Assembly: GCA_018240595.1 (NCBI GenBank)
Contig: JAFEFL010000025.1
Location: 186,001-250,000 of the forward strand
DNA: 64,000 bases
Reading direction: 5' to 3'
Source of the DNA: Pseudomonadota bacterium
GTDB taxonomy: Bacteria > Pseudomonadota > Alphaproteobacteria > Rhizobiales > Xanthobacteraceae
A model generated the notes under the pieces. That model did no database searches, was not told the origin of the DNA, and saw nothing but the letters and a program-made list of their open reading frames with translations. The position numbers and the translations under genes are program-made. This document shows, piece by piece, positions 1 through 8,185 of this stretch. Every line of letters starts with the position of its first letter. The first letter of the stretch is position 1.

Positions 1-285
1 CAAGGCGCGCAGCGTTCGACAGGCCGCGCGGCGGCGGAACGTAACGGACCCAGCCCTCGCGTTTGGCGATGTTTCTGATCGTCGTGCGGCAGGCGTTGAA
101 ATCGAGCGCGATGGAATCGAGCGATTCCAGCGTGGTCTCGTAGCGGCGCTTGCCGTCGGCGAGTAACTCGGCGGAGAAGACAAGGCTATTGCCGTGCGGC
201 TTTTCCGGCGGCTCTGGGTCGGGGGCGGATTTCCTTTTCGCGCGCAATGATACGCGCCGCGCGGACGCGCGGGTTCGTTTCGCCA
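1..285 (-). CDS. Small hypothetical protein, C-terminus cut by window edge
   Basis: The reading frame is open for 95 codons from an ATG at 285 to the left edge, so the C-terminus is missing. A GGAG seven bases before the ATG supports the start. The first 25 residues are Arg/Lys-rich and Pro/Glu-rich and look disordered. They are followed by a helical stretch with a motif near residues 65-80 (ACRTTIRNIAKREGWVRY) that resembles a helix-turn-helix recognition segment, as in small DNA-binding proteins and terminase small subunits. I do not recognise the family. DNA binding is inference only. Confidence 0.55.
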
Positions 286-475
286 TAGGCGATCTCCAGT
301 CTGTTGATGGATCTCGGGAAAAACAAAAGCGGCCGGCCCGGGGCGCCGTAAAAGGCTCCTCCGGGCGCAGGCCGCCGGCATACAGGAAAACTACCCTAGG
401 AGCGTCACGCTGTCAAGGACTAGTTTCTTAGGTCAAGATCGGCCATCGTGCCGCATGCCGATTACAAGAACACAC

Positions 476-505
476 TGGATCCCCGCCTTCGCGGGGATGA
501 CCGGC
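476..505. repeat. Palindromic dispersed-repeat unit (CCCCGC-CTTC-GCGGGG type)
   Basis: ATCCCCGC at 479-486 and GCGGGGAT at 491-498 form a perfect 8-bp stem around CTTC, followed by GACCGG. Palindromes of this form, ending in GGGGATGACCGG, are common extragenic repeats in alphaproteobacterial genomes (family knowledge). Only this one copy of the exact type was noticed in the window. Confidence 0.6.
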
Positions 506-556
506 GTGTGAGGCGCTCTCAGCGCAACAGGCCGGCGAACCGGCCAAGCAAAACAC

Positions 557-588
557 AAAAAAAGGCCGGGGGTTCTCCCCGGCCCTTT
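557..588 (-). terminator. Rho-independent terminator of the outer-membrane protein gene
   Basis: GGCCGGGG (564-571) pairs with CCCCGGCC (577-584) around a 5-nt loop. On the minus strand the stem is followed by a run of seven T (557-563). It lies about 45 nt downstream of the omp stop codon. Confidence 0.85.
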
Positions 589-633
589 TCACGTATCCCA
601 GCGCGTTCTGCGCTTGTGCGCTTTCGCGATTGC

Positions 634-1305
634 TCAGAAGCGGTAGTTCAAGCCGGCGCGGACGAGGTGCGACTTGAAGGTCACGTCGTTGCCCGGGGTG
701 CCGCCCGACACGGTGCCGAGATCGGCATAGAGATATTCGAGCTTGGTGGTCCAGTTGGCGAAGATGGCGTATTCGACGCCGCCGCCGACGGTCCAGCCGA
801 GCTTGCCCTTGGAGAAGTCGCCGCCGGTCGCCGGCGTCGCCTTGATGTTGCCGTAGGCCGCACCGCCGGTGATGTAAGGCAGCCAGCGGTCCCAGCCGGC
901 GTAGCCGATGCGGCCGCGGCCGGTGCCGAAATATTTCAGCTTGGTTTCGCAGCCCGCGCCGGCACAGACGCCGGTGCCGCTCGAGTCCGAACCCTTCATG
1001 CCGCTGTAGTCGAAGTCGGCCTCGAGGCCCCAGACCCACATGCCGGTCTGCAGGTTGTAGCCGAGCTGCACGCCGCCGATGAAGCCCTTCGGCTTGGTCG
1101 AGCCGGTGCCGCCGGCGCCCGACCAGTCGGACTTGCCGAAGCCGTAGCCGGCGTTGATACCGGCGTAGAAGCCGGTCCAGTTGTAGTAGCTCGGGGCGTA
1201 GACCGGAGCCTTGTAGGACGGACGCGGCAGGTCGGCGGCGAACGACGGCGCTGCCATCGTCGCGACGAACAGGCCGACCGACATCGCAATCGAGAGGCGC
1301 TTCAT
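634..1305 (-). CDS. Outer-membrane beta-barrel protein (Omp25/Omp31-like)
   Basis: A 223-residue protein with a Sec signal peptide (residues 1-21, ending PSFAA), then alternating hydrophobic/aromatic strands (YNWTGFYAGINAGYGFG near 43-60) and a C-terminal phenylalanine (LNYRF) typical of barrel proteins recognised by the BAM machinery. The family is the OmpA-like eight-stranded barrel common in Rhizobiales (Omp25/31, RopB). The start at ATG 1305 is chosen because GGAGAT lies seven bases before it and the signal peptide begins there; an upstream in-frame start would place charged residues before the signal. A strong terminator follows. It is probably an abundant structural outer-membrane protein; no specific transport role can be read from the sequence. 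Confidence 0.88.
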   Translation of the reverse strand: MKRLSIAMSVGLFVATMAAPSFAADLPRPSYKAPVYAPSYYNWTGFYAGINAGYGFGKSDWSGAGGTGSTKPKGFIGGVQLGYNLQTGMWVWGLEADFDYSGMKGSDSSGTGVCAGAGCETKLKYFGTGRGRIGYAGWDRWLPYITGGAAYGNIKATPATGGDFSKGKLGWTVGGGVEYAIFANWTTKLEYLYADLGTVSGGTPGNDVTFKSHLVRAGLNYRF

Positions 1306-1622
1306 CTGAAAATCTCCATCTGTGCCCGACCGGCTGGTCATGGCGCTGAACCCTGGACAACCGCGCCGGCCGTGACCGTCGCGGGCCAGCCCCCCTGGCT
1401 GGCGAAAGGCGCATACGCGTCAGAACTGCTGCGTATGGTTAATAGACATGGACCAGGAGTGGTTAAGGGCCGGTTAAGTGAGAAACCGAGTTGTTTGTTT
1501 TGTCGGCGCCATGCAGCCGGATACCGCCGAAGCGTTGTTTATTCCGCGCCGAAACAAACAACGCCGGCGCTGAGGCCGGCGTTGTTTATTCCGATTTTAC
1601 GGCGAACCGCCGCGGCGTGCGG
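1306..1622. other. Intergenic stretch with short direct and inverted repeats
   Basis: 317 bases between the omp and dctP genes. GTTGTTTATTCCG occurs twice (1534-1546 and 1581-1593), and the second copy is part of the inverted repeat at 1552-1592. The part next to the omp gene should carry its promoter, but I cannot pick convincing -35/-10 boxes. No gene is supported. Confidence 0.5.
1552..1592 (-). terminator. Terminator-like inverted repeat after the TRAP binding protein gene
   Basis: AACGCCGGC (1560-1568) pairs with GCCGGCGTT (1575-1583) around a short loop, and AACA/TTGTTT flanks extend the symmetry. It lies 30 nt past the dctP stop. T-rich tracts follow on both strands, so it could act in either direction. 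Confidence 0.7.
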
Positions 1623-2711
1623 CTATCCGACGCGCGCCCTCAAGACCGCCTCGATCGACACCCGCGACCAGTCGGAGACGCGGGCGCGGAACGCCTTGTA
1701 GGAGTCGTGCACCTTGGCGGTCGCGGCGTCCCGGGCCGCCATGTCGGCGAGCACCGCGTCGGCTTCGCTGCGCGCGGCGGCGACGAGATCGCCGGGAAAC
1801 GCCGTGAGCTTGACGTTGTGCTCCTTGATCATGACGCCGAGCGCCTCGGCGTTGAGCCGCTCCATCTCGGCCAGCGCATAGCCCGCCTCCGCGGCGCAGG
1901 CATGCGCGACGATGGCCTTGAGGTCGGCGGGCAGCGCCTCCCACGCCTTCAGCGACACGATGGCCTCGCCGGTGCCGTTCGGCTTGTTGAAGCCGGGGTA
2001 GTAGTAGAACGGCGCGACGCGGTAGAGGCCGAGCGCGATGTCGGTGCCGGGGCCGACGAACTCGGCGCCGTCGATGACGCCGGATTGCAGCGAGGTCAGG
2101 ATCTCGGCCGGCGGCGTGGTCTGCGGCGTGGCGCCGAGCCGGCGATAGACCTCGCCGCCCAAGCCGAGCGAGCGCAGCTTGAGGCCGCGCAGCTCGGCGA
2201 GGCTCTTGACCTCGCGGCGGAACCAGCCGCCCATGCAGACGCCGGTGTTGCCGCCCATGAACGGCTTGACGCCGAACGGCTTGTACAGCTCGTCCCACAG
2301 CGCCTGGCCGCCGCCGGCGTCGACCCAGGCGACGTGCTCGGAAGGCGTCAGGCCGAACGGCACGGTGGTGAAGAACACCGAGGCCGCCATCTTGCCCTGC
2401 CAGTAGAACGAAGCGGTGTGGCCCATCTCGGCGACGCCGCCGCCGACGGCCTCGAGCACGCCGAAGGCGGGCACCACTTCGCCCGCGGCGGAGACGGTGA
2501 TGTCGAGGCGGCCGCTCGACAGCTCGCGGATGCGGCTCGCGACGCGCTCGGCGGACATGCCGGGTCCGGGCAGACGCTTTGGCCACGACGTCACCATGCG
2601 CCACTTCACGGTGTCGGCGCGCGCGATGCTCGGCGCGGCGAGCATGGCGGTCGCGGCAAGACCGGTCGCGGCAAGGCCGGCACCGACGGTGAAATTGCGG
2701 CGTGTCGTCAT
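1623..2711 (-). CDS. TRAP transporter substrate-binding protein, DctP family
   Basis: A 362-residue periplasmic binding protein with an N-terminal TTRRNF and hydrophobic segment ending ARA, consistent with a twin-arginine or Sec export signal (residues 1-32). The mature part has DctP-family features: TSWPKRLPG at its start, the GVIDGAEFVGP stretch near residue 210, and FNKPNGTGE. This subfamily usually binds 2-oxo acids or other carboxylates with a divalent metal (family knowledge); the ligand here is unknown. GGAGAG before ATG 2711 supports the start. No dctQ or dctM membrane genes are adjacent, so the partner permease must be elsewhere, if present. Confidence 0.9.
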   Translation of the reverse strand: MTTRRNFTVGAGLAATGLAATAMLAAPSIARADTVKWRMVTSWPKRLPGPGMSAERVASRIRELSSGRLDITVSAAGEVVPAFGVLEAVGGGVAEMGHTASFYWQGKMAASVFFTTVPFGLTPSEHVAWVDAGGGQALWDELYKPFGVKPFMGGNTGVCMGGWFRREVKSLAELRGLKLRSLGLGGEVYRRLGATPQTTPPAEILTSLQSGVIDGAEFVGPGTDIALGLYRVAPFYYYPGFNKPNGTGEAIVSLKAWEALPADLKAIVAHACAAEAGYALAEMERLNAEALGVMIKEHNVKLTAFPGDLVAAARSEADAVLADMAARDAATAKVHDSYKAFRARVSDWSRVSIEAVLRARVG

Positions 2712-2729
2712 GACGGGCTCTCCGATTTT

Positions 2730-2780
2730 GTTCGCACGATCCTGTCCGAAAACCGGACTTCGCTTTTCGGCATCATGCGA
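2730..2780. repeat. Dispersed palindromic repeat, copy 1 (CACGATC..GTCCGAAAACCGG..CTTTTCGG..ATCATGCG)
   Basis: This roughly 50-bp element matches the one at 42669-42720 over almost its full length, with a few substitutions. It is a familiar extragenic element of Rhizobiales genomes, read on the minus strand as GCATGAT..CCGAAAAG..CCGGTTTTCGGACA. CCGAAAACCGG is its internal palindrome. The thiD stop codon (2773-2775) lies inside it, so the element abuts or trims the thiD 3' end. Confidence 0.85.
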
Positions 2781-3585
2781 GCTTGTAGAAATGATTGAGC
2801 GGGCCGTGGCCGTGACCGACGCCGAGTTGATCGGCGGCGGCGATGGCCTGGGTGACGTAGTCCTTGGCGGCGCGCACGGCGTCGGTCAGGCTTTGGCCTT
2901 TGGCGAGATTGGCGGCGATCGCGGAAGAGAGCGTACAGCCGGTGCCATGCGTGTTTTTGGTGGCGATGCGCTTGGCCGCGAACCGCGTCACCGCGCCGCT
3001 GCTGTCGATCAGCAGATCGACGGCCTCATCGCTCGTGCCGGAACCTGCGCTATGACCGCCCTTGATCAGCACCGCGCGCGGGCCGAAGGCGAAGATGTCG
3101 CGCGCCTGCGCCGCCATCTCTTCTTCGTTGCGCGCCAGCGGCTTGCCGGTCAGCGCCGCCGCCTCGTGCAGGTTCGGCGTGACGATTGCGGCGAGCGGCA
3201 TCAATTCGCCGCACAGCGCGGCGATGGCGTCCTCGGCGAGCAACCGGTCGCCCGAGGTCGCCACCATCACCGGGTCTAGCACGATGTATTTTGCCGCACG
3301 GCGGCGCAAATCGGCGGCGACGACGCGGATGGTCTCGGCGCGAGACAGCATGCCGATCTTCACGGCGGCGACGTCGAAATCGGAAAAAATCGCCTCGAGC
3401 TGCGCCGCGACGAACACCAGCGGCACGTCGTGGATGGCGCTGACGCCCTGTGTATTCTGTGCCGTGAGTGCCGTGAGCACCGACGTGCCATACACCCCGT
3501 TGGCGGCGAAGGTCTTCAGGTCGGCCTGGATGCCGGCACCGCCACCGGAATCCGAACCGGCAATGGTGACGACAACCGGAATCAC
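2773..3585 (-). CDS. thiD: Hydroxymethylpyrimidine/phosphomethylpyrimidine kinase
   Basis: A 270-residue ribokinase-fold enzyme that phosphorylates HMP and HMP-P with ATP to give HMP-PP, the pyrimidine half of thiamine. Visible marks are the N-terminal [19 protein letters not shown] (substrate glycine loop), the KIGMLSR and [11 protein letters not shown] segments, and the C-terminal [15 protein letters not shown] anion-hole motif with its catalytic aspartate region. Length is normal for ThiD. The start is GTG 3585, overlapping the thiE stop as GTGA, which indicates translational coupling. It is the last gene of the thiM-thiE-thiD operon controlled by the TPP riboswitch; its stop codon is supplied by a repeat element. 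Confidence 0.95.
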   Translation of the reverse strand: MIPVVVTIAGSDSGGGAGIQADLKTFAANGVYGTSVLTALTAQNTQGVSAIHDVPLVFVAAQLEAIFSDFDVAAVKIGMLSRAETIRVVAADLRRRAAKYIVLDPVMVATSGDRLLAEDAIAALCGELMPLAAIVTPNLHEAAALTGKPLARNEEEMAAQARDIFAFGPRAVLIKGGHSAGSGTSDEAVDLLIDSSGAVTRFAAKRIATKNTHGTGCTLSSAIAANLAKGQSLTDAVRAAKDYVTQAIAAADQLGVGHGHGPLNHFYKLA

Positions 3586-4241
3586 GCGGCGCCCCGTTTG
3601 GTCAGCGCCGCATCGACGACGTTGCGCAACTCCTGCGCCGCAACGGCCGGATCCCTGGCCATCGACAGCGCCGAGATCACCGCCACCCCGTCGGCTCCGG
3701 CGGCGACAACGTCAGCCGCATTGGACGCATCGATGCCGGCGATCGCGCAGATCGGATAGCCGGGCTTGCGGGCGCGAATGGCGGAGGCGATGTGGCCAAG
3801 CCCGCCGGTGCCAATCGGCGCCGCCGTGTTGTCCTTCGAGGTTGTCGCATAAACGCCGCCGATCGCGACGTAGTTCAGGAGATCGAGCGGCGCGGCCGCC
3901 GCCTGCTCCATCGACTTGACGCTGAGACCGATAATCGCCTCGGGGCCGAGCAGCCGGCGCGCGTCGGCCGGCTCCATGTCATCCCAGCCGATGTGCACGC
4001 CATCGGCCTTGGCGGCGAGCGCGACATCGACGCGATCGTTGATCAGAAGCGGAACGCCGCGCGACTTCAGCACCGAGGCGATGTCGCGCGCCTCTTCGAT
4101 CATCAGGCGGGTCGCGCCGTGCTTGTCGCGCAGTTGCACCAGCGTCACGCTGTCCGCAATCAGCGCGGTGAGCGCCGGCAGCGATCGCCCGCCGGCGACG
4201 GCGGGATCGATCAGCGCGTAAAGGCGAAGATCAACGGTCAT
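3582..4241 (-). CDS. thiE: Thiamine-phosphate synthase
   Basis: A 219-residue TIM-barrel enzyme joining HMP-PP and thiazole phosphate into thiamine monophosphate. Family motifs are visible: VQLRDK (residues 36-41), [24 protein letters not shown], a [11 protein letters not shown] stretch, and [17 protein letters not shown] near the C-terminus. ATG 4241 is preferred; an in-frame TTG lies one codon upstream. The gene begins six bases after the thiM stop and overlaps thiD by 4 nt, so the three are one transcript. Confidence 0.94.
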   Translation of the reverse strand: MTVDLRLYALIDPAVAGGRSLPALTALIADSVTLVQLRDKHGATRLMIEEARDIASVLKSRGVPLLINDRVDVALAAKADGVHIGWDDMEPADARRLLGPEAIIGLSVKSMEQAAAAPLDLLNYVAIGGVYATTSKDNTAAPIGTGGLGHIASAIRARKPGYPICAIAGIDASNAADVVAAGADGVAVISALSMARDPAVAAQELRNVVDAALTKRGAA

Positions 4242-4247
4242 CAATAC

Positions 4248-5054
4248 TTATCCATTCCAGGTGATGCGGGAGCGCGCGACGAGCGCGGCGGCATCGAGCG
4301 TGTGAAGCGCGTCTATAATGCCGACCGCAAAGCTGCCGGGCCCTTGCGCGCTTTGCGCCGCGATCTCGCCGGCGACGCCGGCAATCAGCAGCGCCGACGC
4401 CGTCGCGACCAAGGCGTCGCGTTCGACCGCGAGACACGCCGACACCATGGCCGAGGCCGCGCAGCCCATGGCGGTGACCTTGGCCATCAGCGCATCGCCA
4501 TTGGCGAGTGTGACCGCGCGGGCGCCGTCGCAGATAAGATCGCTGGCGGCGGTCAGGCCGATGGCAATCCGGTGCTCGCGCGCGAAGTCGGCAACCGCGT
4601 CGGCCGACGTTTCGGTTTGCGCCAAGGCCGCGAATTCCTGCGCGTTCAGCCGCATCGCCGTCGGGTGCAGGAACAGCAAATCGCGGGCATAGCTTGCCCG
4701 CGGCGGCGCGCGATCGACGAAAACCGGATCGAGCACCCAGGGCAAGCCGCCCTGGATGGCGGCATCGACCGCGATCGAAGTCGCCTCGCGCCGCTCGGTG
4801 CCGAATGTGCCGAGATTGACAAGCAGCGCGTCACTGCGTTTGACGAAGGAGCCGATCTCCACCGGCGACAAGGTCATCGAGGGAATGGCACCGAACGCCA
4901 GCAGCACATTGGCGGTGAAATTCTGCGCCACCGAATTGGTGATGCAGTGGACACGCGGCGCCCTGGAGCGAACCTGCGCCAGCACGTCCGCAGCCGCGGC
5001 CGACAGGTCGGCGGCTGACGCGATTTGGCGCGATAAGGCTGTCGGTTCCTGCAT
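4248..5054 (-). CDS. thiM: Hydroxyethylthiazole kinase
   Basis: A 268-residue ribokinase-like enzyme phosphorylating 4-methyl-5-(2-hydroxyethyl)thiazole in the salvage branch of thiamine synthesis. Visible marks are RVHCITNSVAQNFTANVLLAFGAIPSM (N-terminal THZ pocket), WVLDPVFVDR, LNAQEF, and VTAMGCAASAMVSACLA near residue 195, where ThiM has its catalytic Cys. The start at ATG 5054 has GGAGGG seven bases upstream. That ribosome binding site is part of the 3' strand of the TPP riboswitch, so translation of thiM should fall when thiamine pyrophosphate is plentiful. First gene of thiM-thiE-thiD. Confidence 0.95.
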   Translation of the reverse strand: MQEPTALSRQIASAADLSAAAADVLAQVRSRAPRVHCITNSVAQNFTANVLLAFGAIPSMTLSPVEIGSFVKRSDALLVNLGTFGTERREATSIAVDAAIQGGLPWVLDPVFVDRAPPRASYARDLLFLHPTAMRLNAQEFAALAQTETSADAVADFAREHRIAIGLTAASDLICDGARAVTLANGDALMAKVTAMGCAASAMVSACLAVERDALVATASALLIAGVAGEIAAQSAQGPGSFAVGIIDALHTLDAAALVARSRITWNG

Positions 5055-5057
5055 CTC

Positions 5058-5150
5058 TCATCCCTCCGCCGGCATGACCCGGATCAGGTTCGTTGGGTTG
5101 GCCGAAGCCTCGACCTCTCAGTCCGGCCACCGCCGGACACCCCACGAGAT
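5058..5150 (-). promoter_or_regulatory. TPP (THI-box) riboswitch
   Basis: On the minus strand the leader contains the conserved TPP aptamer parts in order: GGGGTG (near 5146-5138), the pyrimidine-sensing CTGAGA (5121-5116), the pyrophosphate-side ACCTGATC (5089-5082), and the closing CCGGGTCATGCCGGCGGAGG. The last part contains the thiM Shine-Dalgarno sequence, which points to control of translation initiation. No separate terminator hairpin with a T-run is seen between the aptamer and thiM. Confidence 0.96.
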
Positions 5151-5298
5151 TGCGTCAAACCTACCTAATCCGCTCGGCCTGCCAAGGCAAGTGCGGCCCC
5201 GCCCCGCGCGGGATTTTCCAGTGAATCCGCGCCTTGCCAGGCCAACCCGATTTTGCTGTGTTGCGGCGACGCCATGCCGGCTCCGGAGACCGCCCCCG

Positions 5299-5541
5299 AT
5301 GACCCCGTTTTTCGTCCAGATCAAATGCGAACTCGGCAAGGCCTATCAGGTGGCCAACGAACTGGCGGAAGCCGAGATCGCCTCGGAGATCTACTCGACG
5401 GCCGGCGATTACGATCTGCTGGTGAAGTTCTACGTCGACAGCGCGACCGACATCGGTCACTTCGTGAACGAAAAGGTGCACTGCATCCCCGGGATCAAGG
5501 ACACCTACACCATCATCACCTTCAAGGCGTTCACCGCCTAG
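5299..5541 (+). CDS. Stand-alone Lrp/AsnC ligand-binding (RAM) domain protein
   Basis: An 80-residue protein that is just the C-terminal effector-binding domain of Lrp/AsnC regulators, without the helix-turn-helix half. Visible signs are the beta-alpha-beta pattern from FFVQIKCELGKA, the AGDYDLLVKFYV strand typical of the RAM domain, and a C-terminal IKDTYTIITFKAF. Start is ATG 5299; GGAG lies about 12 bases before it. Known single-domain RAM proteins bind amino acids and assemble into rings or pair with full-length Lrp proteins, so this may be a sensor or modulator. It reads away from the thiamine operon and converges on the EamA transporter gene with a 6-nt gap. Confidence 0.88.
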   Translation: MTPFFVQIKCELGKAYQVANELAEAEIASEIYSTAGDYDLLVKFYVDSATDIGHFVNEKVHCIPGIKDTYTIITFKAFTA

Positions 5542-5547
5542 GCGTTT

Positions 5548-6495
5548 TCAGATTTCGGGGCGTCGCGGCCCCTGCGACTCGCGGGATCGCGCGATGCCGA
5601 GCTGCCTTTCGCGCCAGATCACGACCAGCCCCGCGCCGGCGACGATCGATGCGCCGATATAGACCATGCCGCTCGGCAGTTCGCCGAAGAACCAGTAGCC
5701 GATGGCGAGCGCCCACAAGAGCGACGTGTAGTCGAACGGCGCGATGACCGAGGCCGTGGCGTAACGGTAGCTCTCGGTCAGGAAGATGTGGGCGATCCCG
5801 CCCAGGATTCCGGTCGCAACAAGAGCCGTCAATTCGGCGCCGGTCGGCGTGTACCACGCGAAAGGCAGCGTGGCCGCGCCGACGATCGCGCATGACAGCG
5901 AGAAATAGAACACGATCGACGACGTCGATTCGCTTTGCGTCAGCCGCCGGGTCTGGACCACCGCACCCGCATTGCAGAAGGCCGAAATGATCGACAGCAC
6001 CGAACCGACCGCCGCGGCCGCGCCGACGCCTGCCCCGGTATAATGCTTGGGGTCGAAGTTCGGGATCAGCATGACAATGACGCCGACAAAGCCGACTGCG
6101 ACCGCTGTCCAGCGGAACAGCCGGACGCGTTCCTTCAGGATGATCGCCGCCAGCCCGACCGTGATCAGCGGCGAGCAGAACTGGATCGCGGTAGCATCCG
6201 CGAGCGGCAGCCGCGCCAGCGCCGCGAAGTTCGAAAACATGCCGCAGGTGCTCACGGTGCCGCGGCCCAGATGACCGAAGAACCGATTGGTGCGGACCGC
6301 GGTGAGCAGCTCGCCGCGAAAGGCGTAGATCAGCAGCACCGGCGGAATCGCGCAGGCCGAGCGGAAAAACACGATCTGGCCGACCGGCGCCACCTCACTC
6401 AGATGCCGCACCAGTGCCGACATCGCCGCGAACATCAGCGCGGAAATCAACTTGAAGGTGATGGCTTTCAGGAGATTGGTCGGCGGGGCATGCAT
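5548..6495 (-). CDS. EamA/DMT-family inner-membrane transporter
   Basis: A 315-residue hydrophobic protein with about ten predicted membrane segments arranged as two EamA repeats (roughly residues 10-140 and 155-295), the drug/metabolite transporter pattern. The start at ATG 6495 has AGGAGGGG just upstream. DMT proteins export or import metabolites such as amino acids or nucleoside-type compounds; the substrate cannot be read from the sequence. It is convergent with the small RAM-domain gene; any link to amino-acid sensing is only suggestive. Confidence 0.88.
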   Translation of the reverse strand: MHAPPTNLLKAITFKLISALMFAAMSALVRHLSEVAPVGQIVFFRSACAIPPVLLIYAFRGELLTAVRTNRFFGHLGRGTVSTCGMFSNFAALARLPLADATAIQFCSPLITVGLAAIILKERVRLFRWTAVAVGFVGVIVMLIPNFDPKHYTGAGVGAAAAVGSVLSIISAFCNAGAVVQTRRLTQSESTSSIVFYFSLSCAIVGAATLPFAWYTPTGAELTALVATGILGGIAHIFLTESYRYATASVIAPFDYTSLLWALAIGYWFFGELPSGMVYIGASIVAGAGLVVIWRERQLGIARSRESQGPRRPEI

Positions 6496-6564
6496 GGACC
6501 CCTCCTGAATAGACCTCCCCGCCTGGCTTGTCCCGGATATTCAGGCGCGCGGCGCGCCCACGCA

Positions 6565-7485
6565 CTATTTTTTCGGCGGACGGGCCGGCCCGTCGATCGG
6601 CGGCAGCGACTTGATGTAGACCGCCATCGCCCGCCGGTCGGCATCGCTCAGTTGCGCGGTGTTGCGGATCACCGCCGCCATGCCGCCCCCGACTGAGTCG
6701 AATTCCGGCGTCATGCCGGATTTCAGGAAATCGGCAATATCCCCTTCCGACCAGGAACCGAGGCGCTTTTGCGTGATGTTGGGGACCCAGCCCTGACCCT
6801 CGGGGTTCGGACCGCCGGCGAAGCGCTCATCATTCACGAGACCGCCGAGGAAATTCCGCGCCGTGTGGCACTCGGCGCAGTGGCCGGGCCCATTGACGAG
6901 ATAGGAGCCACGGTTCCATGCCGCGCTTTTCGCCGGGTCCGGGGTGAACCGCGGCGCGTTGAGAAACAGCAGTTTCCAGCCGCCGACCAGGCGCCGGATG
7001 TTGAAGGGGAATGGCAGGTCGTGGGGCGGCGCGCGGCCCTGCACCGGCGGCAGCGTTTTGAGATAGGCAAAGAGGTCGCGCAGATCGGCCGTCGTCATCC
7101 GCCGGTACGACGTATAGGGAAACGCCGGATAGAGGTGCTCTCCCGATGGCGAGGTACCGTCACGCATGGCGCTGACGAACTGCGCCTCGCTCCAGCCGCC
7201 GACGCCGTCTTTGGCGTCGGGCGAGATGTTCGGCGGGTAGAACGTCCCGAACGGCGACGTGAGCGGCTCGCCGCCGCCGAGATGGGTGCGTTCTTCCTTG
7301 CCCTTGGCGTGGCAGGACACACAACCGCCGATGTCGAACATGGTCTTGCCGTTGACGAGATCGGCCGTGTGCGGGCTGGCGAATTCGGCGGCCGGTTCGA
7401 CCTTCGGTTCGGTCAGGAACCAGAAGGCCGCAACGGCGAGCGCTCCTGCGGCGATCGCCAGCGGAAAGATCTTGCGCAGCATCAT
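6565..7485 (-). CDS. Membrane-anchored or secreted di-heme cytochrome c
   Basis: A 306-residue protein with one N-terminal hydrophobic segment (residues about 6-24) that is a signal or anchor, followed by two cytochrome c domains. Heme-binding motifs are CVSCH (near residue 55) and CAECH (near residue 197). The layout matches the di-heme electron-carrier subunits of periplasmic dehydrogenases. A double ATG (7485/7482) leaves the exact start open by one codon; GAGAG precedes it. It lies just downstream of a cytochrome c' gene on the same strand. No dedicated dehydrogenase is next to it, apart from the CoxL-like gene further upstream, so its electron donor is unknown. Confidence 0.87.
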   Translation of the reverse strand: MMLRKIFPLAIAAGALAVAAFWFLTEPKVEPAAEFASPHTADLVNGKTMFDIGGCVSCHAKGKEERTHLGGGEPLTSPFGTFYPPNISPDAKDGVGGWSEAQFVSAMRDGTSPSGEHLYPAFPYTSYRRMTTADLRDLFAYLKTLPPVQGRAPPHDLPFPFNIRRLVGGWKLLFLNAPRFTPDPAKSAAWNRGSYLVNGPGHCAECHTARNFLGGLVNDERFAGGPNPEGQGWVPNITQKRLGSWSEGDIADFLKSGMTPEFDSVGGGMAAVIRNTAQLSDADRRAMAVYIKSLPPIDGPARPPKK

Positions 7486-7530
7486 GGGCTCTCTATGCGG
7501 CAGGTCGCGAGTGTAGCCGCGCCTCCTCGC

Positions 7531-7569
7531 CAAAGGCAAAGGGCGGCGCGTCGTTCGACGGCCGCCCTT
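7531..7569 (-). terminator. Probable stem-loop between the two cytochrome genes
   Basis: AAGGGCGGC (7539-7547) pairs with GCCGCCCTT (7561-7569). On the minus strand it follows the cytochrome c' stop by about 25 nt and is followed by only an interrupted T-tract, so termination may be partial. Confidence 0.55.
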
Positions 7570-7594
7570 CCGACAGTCAGCGCGCGCGGCGCCG

Positions 7595-8041
7595 TCACTG
7601 CGGCTTGCGGAACGCCTCGTGGCAATCGCTGCAGTTCTTGCCGACCGCAGCGAGCGCCACCTTGAGGCCGTCGGCGCCGCTCATGGCCTTGGCGCGGTTG
7701 TCGTCGACGTCCTTCTTGAACTTGGCGATCGCCGCATCGAACTTGGCGCGGTCGCTCCAGATCACCGGAAGGGCGCGCGTATCGCCATCCTTCGAATTGT
7801 CGGGGAACAAGGCGCCGAACTTCGCGGCGGTATCGTCCCACTGATCGAAGGCCGCCTTCACCTTGGCCGCGTCGAAAGGCTCTTCGCCCTTGACCATCTT
7901 GACGATGACGCCGGCATGGCGTCCGTTCGCCTTCATCAGATCCTTGCGCGCGGCGATCGGATCCTGCTGCGCAATGACCGCAGTGGATACGAGCGCGACG
8001 GCGGTAAACAGTCCCGCCGCGAACCAAGTCGACAACTTCAT
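7595..8041 (-). CDS. Cytochrome c' / c-556 family protein
   Basis: A 148-residue periplasmic protein with a Sec signal peptide (residues 1-24, ending VIA|QQDP). It is helical throughout and has a single C-terminal heme site, CSDCH (near residue 138), the arrangement of the four-helix-bundle cytochrome c' family. GAGGGG six bases before ATG 8041 supports the start. Family members bind gases such as NO or act as minor electron carriers; which applies here is not visible. Same strand as the di-heme cytochrome downstream. Confidence 0.92.
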   Translation of the reverse strand: MKLSTWFAAGLFTAVALVSTAVIAQQDPIAARKDLMKANGRHAGVIVKMVKGEEPFDAAKVKAAFDQWDDTAAKFGALFPDNSKDGDTRALPVIWSDRAKFDAAIAKFKKDVDDNRAKAMSGADGLKVALAAVGKNCSDCHEAFRKPQ

Positions 8042-8185
8042 GAAAAACCCCTCGGTTAAGACAGCCGGACCCTATTCCGCGCCCGACGAGCACAAAGCCA
8101 ACACCCATGGCGGCTGAATATTCCGGAAGAATTGCGATGATCGTCGGGCGCTGTCCGATCACGAACCTGTGATACCGGAGCGCCC

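Larger units (their letters stand above)
286..633. other. Intergenic stretch with repeat and terminator
   Basis: 348 bases lie between the partial gene and the outer-membrane protein gene. The stretch holds a dispersed-type palindrome (476-505) and the terminator of the omp gene (557-588). Nothing coding is supported in the rest. Confidence 0.6.

Noticed and set aside
448..1701. A long + strand open frame over the omp region
   Set aside because: It runs antisense through the omp gene and both intergenic gaps, and its composition is not protein-like.
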